Assembly (NCBI GenBank): GCA_947167725.1
Contig: CAMVJF010000049.1
Location: forward strand, 1-9,577
Direction: 5' to 3'
Origin: an uncultured Clostridia bacterium
GTDB taxonomy: Bacteria > Bacillota > Clostridia > Oscillospirales > Oscillospiraceae
DNA length: 9,577 nucleotides
This document shows, one piece after another, positions 5,821 to 9,577 of the stretch. The notes beneath the pieces are model-generated. The model searched no databases and was not told the origin of the DNA. It saw only the letters and a list, made by a program, of their open reading frames with translations. The translations under genes and the position numbers were made by a program. Position 1 is the stretch's first letter. Each line of letters opens with the position of its first letter.

Positions 5821-7395
5821 TCAGGTCGCGTAGTTTTTCATCTGATCGATGATCAGCTTGCCGACGGTATCGGCAAAATACGAGAAGTCGCGGATCCTGA
5901 CGAAGTCCTGTCCGTAGACCATCCGCGCCGCGGGAAGGTTCTCGTCGTCTCCGGTAAAAACGCAGAGCACCGCGATCCCCTCCGCGCGCAGCCGCCGGAC
6001 CTCGTGGGCCGTGTCCTGCAGCGCCCGCATCCCGTCGTAGCTGCGGCCGACGTCGCGCTCGTCCCTGCGGATCTTCGCGCCGTCGAGGGGCTTGACGTCG
6101 GAGAGCACGATGAGCATCTTGTGTTCGTACGAGCTCTCGCCCAGCAGGTTCCCGGCCGCGCGGATCGCGAGGCCGTCCCGGTTGCAGCCCTCGGCGTAGT
6201 AGTCGAAGATGCTGTCGTTGTTCCGGGCGGCGTAGTCGTTGAACAGCCTCAGCACGGTAAAGCCGCTCATCGAGCAGTAGCTCATCACGCGGCAGGGCAC
6301 GCGGCATCGCGCGAGCGCCTCGGAGATGATATAGGCCTGGGAGGAGATCTTCTCGGCGCGGCTCACCTGCGAGTGCGACGCGTCGAGCAGGATATCCACG
6401 CTCATGTCGCCCGCGTTCTCGTTTTGGATGCGCCGGAAGACCCTTTCGTCGCCGAGCGCCGCGCCGCGCCACGCGAGCGCGGGATCAAGCGCGCCGGCGT
6501 TGGCCTTGACCGGGGCGGGCTGCATATGCAGCAGCACGGAGTTCATGATGTTCGTGCTGAGACGCACGATCAGCTGTCTGTTCTGCAGCAGGTGCTTCTG
6601 ATAATAGGCGCGGTTGTTCGCGATGAGCTCCGCCTGGCGCTTGCGCTGGTGCATCTCGAAGGTGTTGTAGACCCCGCTCAGCTCCGCCACCTCGCCGTCG
6701 GTGTAGAACAGATGCGTGAACTTGTGGTTCCCGGTGCAGAGCTGCTTTTCGAGCTGCACGACCCTTTCCAGCGGGAAGATCGGCTTGCCGAACTTCGTCT
6801 CGAGAAAGGCGCGCAGCGTCGGCTCGTCCATCTTCGTGCTGAAGGAATGGTCGCTGTTCCAGCCGGATTCCTTTCCGTGATAGAGGTCCTTGTCGTGGAC
6901 GATCGCGCTGCCCCGCTGCAGGAAGCTGTCGACCGAGACGCGGCGCGGATGGCGCAGTCGGTATCGCAGCCGGATCTTTCCGTCGCCGCGCAGGCCGTAG
7001 CGCTCGGAGAAGAAGCGCCGCGCGGTCTCGACGATCTCGTCCGTCGTCATCGTCTCGTCGAAGCGCAGCTCCGATCCCGCGCTCTCGGGCCGCATCCGCT
7101 CCAGCACCGGGCGGTCGGCGAGCTCGGTCCGGAAGAGCACCGGCTCGAGCGCGTTCCAGAAGATGCTCTCATAGGCCGCGGAATCCCGGTAGCCGTCGAG
7201 CATGGCGAAGAGCCGCTCGAGCTTTTCGTACTCGTAGTGGCGCCGCGCCGCGCCGAAGACGATGTTCCAGTAGATGTCCACCTCGCCCTTGCTGTCGTAG
7301 GCCTTGAAGTCCGGGGCGAAGGAATAGTCCCTCGCGCAGTTCCATATGATATTGTCGGCGCGTCTGCGCTGGAATTCCGAGAAGTTCTGCTCCAT
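5821..7395 (-). CDS. VWA-domain protein, NorD/CobT-like
   Basis: A 524-residue soluble protein from the ATG at 7395; an alternative TTG at 7404 adds three residues. The C-terminal von Willebrand A domain (about 330-520) has the MIDAS motif DASHS (Asp338, Ser340, Ser342), followed by NRDGLAIR (406-413) and LSDVKPLD (431-438), the arrangement seen in NorD-type proteins. The N-terminal 300 residues are a helical, charged region with no motif I recognise; a long Gln/Arg/Asn-rich helix lies around 245-280. NorD-type proteins work with a MoxR-type ATPase to insert or activate metal cofactors in a target enzyme; the ATPase is the upstream gene. No convincing ribosome site precedes either start, and an 81-nt GC-rich spacer separates the two genes. 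The target enzyme is unknown; the converging AOR-family gene is one candidate by position only. Confidence 0.85.
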   Translation of the reverse strand: MEQNFSEFQRRRADNIIWNCARDYSFAPDFKAYDSKGEVDIYWNIVFGAARRHYEYEKLERLFAMLDGYRDSAAYESIFWNALEPVLFRTELADRPVLERMRPESAGSELRFDETMTTDEIVETARRFFSERYGLRGDGKIRLRYRLRHPRRVSVDSFLQRGSAIVHDKDLYHGKESGWNSDHSFSTKMDEPTLRAFLETKFGKPIFPLERVVQLEKQLCTGNHKFTHLFYTDGEVAELSGVYNTFEMHQRKRQAELIANNRAYYQKHLLQNRQLIVRLSTNIMNSVLLHMQPAPVKANAGALDPALAWRGAALGDERVFRRIQNENAGDMSVDILLDASHSQVSRAEKISSQAYIISEALARCRVPCRVMSYCSMSGFTVLRLFNDYAARNNDSIFDYYAEGCNRDGLAIRAAGNLLGESSYEHKMLIVLSDVKPLDGAKIRRDERDVGRSYDGMRALQDTAHEVRRLRAEGIAVLCVFTGDDENLPAARMVYGQDFVRIRDFSYFADTVGKLIIDQMKNYAT

Positions 7396-7490
7396 AGTCT
7401 TCAATGGGGGGGACTGCCCGCCGGGGGGGCGGGCGATGAAAGCGCGGCGGCGGACAGGATGGTGCGCGGCGGGCCGTCAGGCCCGCTGCG
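7396..7490 (-). other. Spacer between the ATPase and VWA genes with two potential hairpins
   Basis: One hairpin has GCCCGCC/GGCGGGC arms (7416-7422 and 7428-7434) around five G/C bases and lies about 20 nt before the VWA start. A second (7469-7475 with 7480-7486) brackets the ATPase stop codon, which falls in its loop. No T-tract follows either, so they look more like processing or translation-control structures than terminators. Chance occurrence in GC-rich DNA is possible. Confidence 0.35.
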
Positions 7491-8400
7491 CGAGGAAGAT
7501 CTCCTCCTTCGTCAGCTTGCCGTCGATGCGGCTTGCGACGATATCCTCGACGAGCGTTCTCTCGAACTCGTCGAAGCTCTTGTTGATGATCGCGATGCTG
7601 ATCGCGTCGCGCATGTTCAGTCCCTTGTCCACGAGATTGACCGCGGCGAGCAGACCGCGCAGGTCGAGCGCCTTCGTCGAGATCTCCGAGCTCTCGCACT
7701 TTCGGCGGATCTCTCCGAACAGGGCGGTGAGCTGGGCGGCGTATTCCGCCTTGAGCGAGGGATACTGCTCCGCGAGCAGCTTTTCGAGATTTTCCCCGGA
7801 GATCACGGGCATGTTGATGACCATGAAGCGCGAGGCCAGCGCCTCGTTGAGCTCGCGCGTGCCCGCGTAGCCGTAGTTCATCGTCGCGATGAAGCGGGTC
7901 GGCGGCGCGAGCCGGATGCGGCTGTAGCCGGGGACGTCGATGATGCGGCGGAAGTCGAGCGTCGCGTGCAGCACGGCGAGGGATTCGTTCTTCGCCATGT
8001 TGATCTCGTCGAGCACGCCGAAGCCGCCCGCCTCGGCGCAGGCGAAGATGGGGCCCTTGCGGAAGGAGACCTCGCCGTTTTTAAAGGTATCCGTTCCGAT
8101 GAGGCTGGCCGCGTCGGTGTTCAGATAGAAGGAGATGTCCCACTCCGGCCTGCCGAACACGGCGGAGAGGTTTTCGGCAAAGACGTTCTTGCCGGTCGCC
8201 TTCGGTCCGACGAGCAGGATGTTTTCTCCCGAAAGGATGGCCGTGATCGCGAGCTTCCAGATCTCGGCGCCGAAATACTTGAAGCGCGGGGTCGGGATGC
8301 GCAGCTCGTCGCCCTCCGCGACGGGCCAGCTCTCCCGGTATTCCTTGATGCGCTCGATCAGCGCCTCCTCAATGCCCTCTTGTCTCAAAAAATCCAGCAT
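7477..8400 (-). CDS. MoxR-family AAA+ ATPase (NorQ/CbbQ-like)
   Basis: A 307-residue AAA+ ATPase. Walker A is GPKATGKN (65-72), with Asn72 where Ser or Thr is usual; Walker B is FGVLDE (127-132); sensor 1 is ATMN with Asn175; and ALASRF places a likely arginine finger at Arg191. An insertion rich in SLIGTDTFKNGEVSF before Walker B fits the MoxR group's extra hairpin. Such proteins form hexamers that remodel or activate a partner together with a VWA protein, here the next gene. The ATG at 8400 is preceded by GGGAGG with a 9-nt gap and by a near-consensus promoter, so this is the first gene of its transcript. Confidence 0.92.
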   Translation of the reverse strand: MLDFLRQEGIEEALIERIKEYRESWPVAEGDELRIPTPRFKYFGAEIWKLAITAILSGENILLVGPKATGKNVFAENLSAVFGRPEWDISFYLNTDAASLIGTDTFKNGEVSFRKGPIFACAEAGGFGVLDEINMAKNESLAVLHATLDFRRIIDVPGYSRIRLAPPTRFIATMNYGYAGTRELNEALASRFMVINMPVISGENLEKLLAEQYPSLKAEYAAQLTALFGEIRRKCESSEISTKALDLRGLLAAVNLVDKGLNMRDAISIAIINKSFDEFERTLVEDIVASRIDGKLTKEEIFLAQRA

Positions 8401-8409
8401 CTTTTCAAA

Positions 8410-8415
8410 CCTCCC
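8410..8415 (-). promoter_or_regulatory. Ribosome binding site of the MoxR-type ATPase gene
   Basis: On the minus strand GGGAGG lies 9 nt before the ATG at 8400. Confidence 0.8.
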
Positions 8416-8439
8416 GGTGGATTCGTTTTCCTGATGGAA

Positions 8440-8468
8440 AGTGTAGTCTCAAGCTCCGCGTTTGTCAA
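8440..8468 (-). promoter_or_regulatory. Sigma-70 type promoter of the ATPase-VWA operon
   Basis: On the minus strand the -35 is TTGACA (8468-8463), a perfect consensus; the spacer is 17 nt; the -10 is TACACT (8445-8440), four of six matches to TATAAT. Transcription would start near 8433, leaving a leader of about 33 nt with the ribosome site. The stretch is clearly less GC-rich than the surrounding genes. I see no obvious operator palindrome over it. Confidence 0.82.
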
Positions 8469-8514
8469 TCTGTATGCGTCATATCCGGCGCCCGCCGTAT
8501 CGGGAAGCAAACGG

Positions 8515-8536
8515 AGCGCGTCCCGCCCTCCGCGCT
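8515..8536 (-). terminator. Possible weak terminator after the acyltransferase gene
   Basis: Directly after the TGA, AGCGCG and CGCGCT form a 6-bp stem (8536-8531 with 8520-8515) with a 10-nt loop, followed by CCGTTTG. The T-run is only three bases, so termination would be weak; read-through into the ATPase operon is possible. Confidence 0.3.

Positions 8537-9577
<1,041 letters not shown>

Overview
The window comes from a GC-rich genome (third codon positions are mostly G or C) with strong AGGAGG-type ribosome binding sites. It carries a tungsten/molybdenum aldehyde ferredoxin oxidoreductase, a 2[4Fe-4S] ferredoxin and a flavin/Fe-S ene-reductase. This suggests an obligate anaerobe, most likely a high-GC Clostridia member (Oscillospirales-like) or possibly a Coriobacteriia. 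This placement is inference; there is no rRNA or other marker gene here.

Region 1 (1-5632, plus strand) is a tightly packed operon cut at its 5' end. In order it holds: the C-terminal part of an Old Yellow Enzyme/2,4-dienoyl-CoA reductase-type flavoprotein; a short-chain dehydrogenase/reductase; a tocopherol-cyclase-like protein; an aldehyde ferredoxin oxidoreductase (AOR)-family enzyme; an 8-Cys ferredoxin; and a MoaD/ThiS-like protein ending in Gly-Gly. Gaps run from 32 nt down to overlaps, which points to one transcript. The mix suggests reductive conversion of a hydrophobic, probably cyclic or unsaturated compound: C=C reduction, carbonyl/alcohol interconversion, an unknown step by the lipocalin-like cyclase homologue, and a low-potential carboxylate/aldehyde or ring reduction fed by the ferredoxin. 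The substrate cannot be read from the sequence.

Region 2 (5633-5820) is a spacer between converging transcripts. It contains a perfect 15-bp stem, 4-nt loop hairpin with T4 on both sides, expected to act as a bidirectional terminator.

Region 3 (5821-8400, minus strand) is a MoxR-type AAA+ ATPase followed by a NorD-type VWA protein, a pair of the kind that activates metalloenzymes (NorQ/NorD, CbbQ/CbbO). A near-consensus sigma-70 promoter (TTGACA-17 nt-TACACT) lies just upstream.

Region 4 (8537-9577, minus strand) is a membrane acyltransferase-3 family gene. Its 5' end runs into a (GCAA)n tetranucleotide tract, at least 13 units, reading as a repeating Ala-Ser-Lys-Gln peptide and continuing to the window edge. 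This looks like a contingency (phase-variable) locus for surface acylation and is the most striking feature, with the caveat that it sits exactly at the sequence end.
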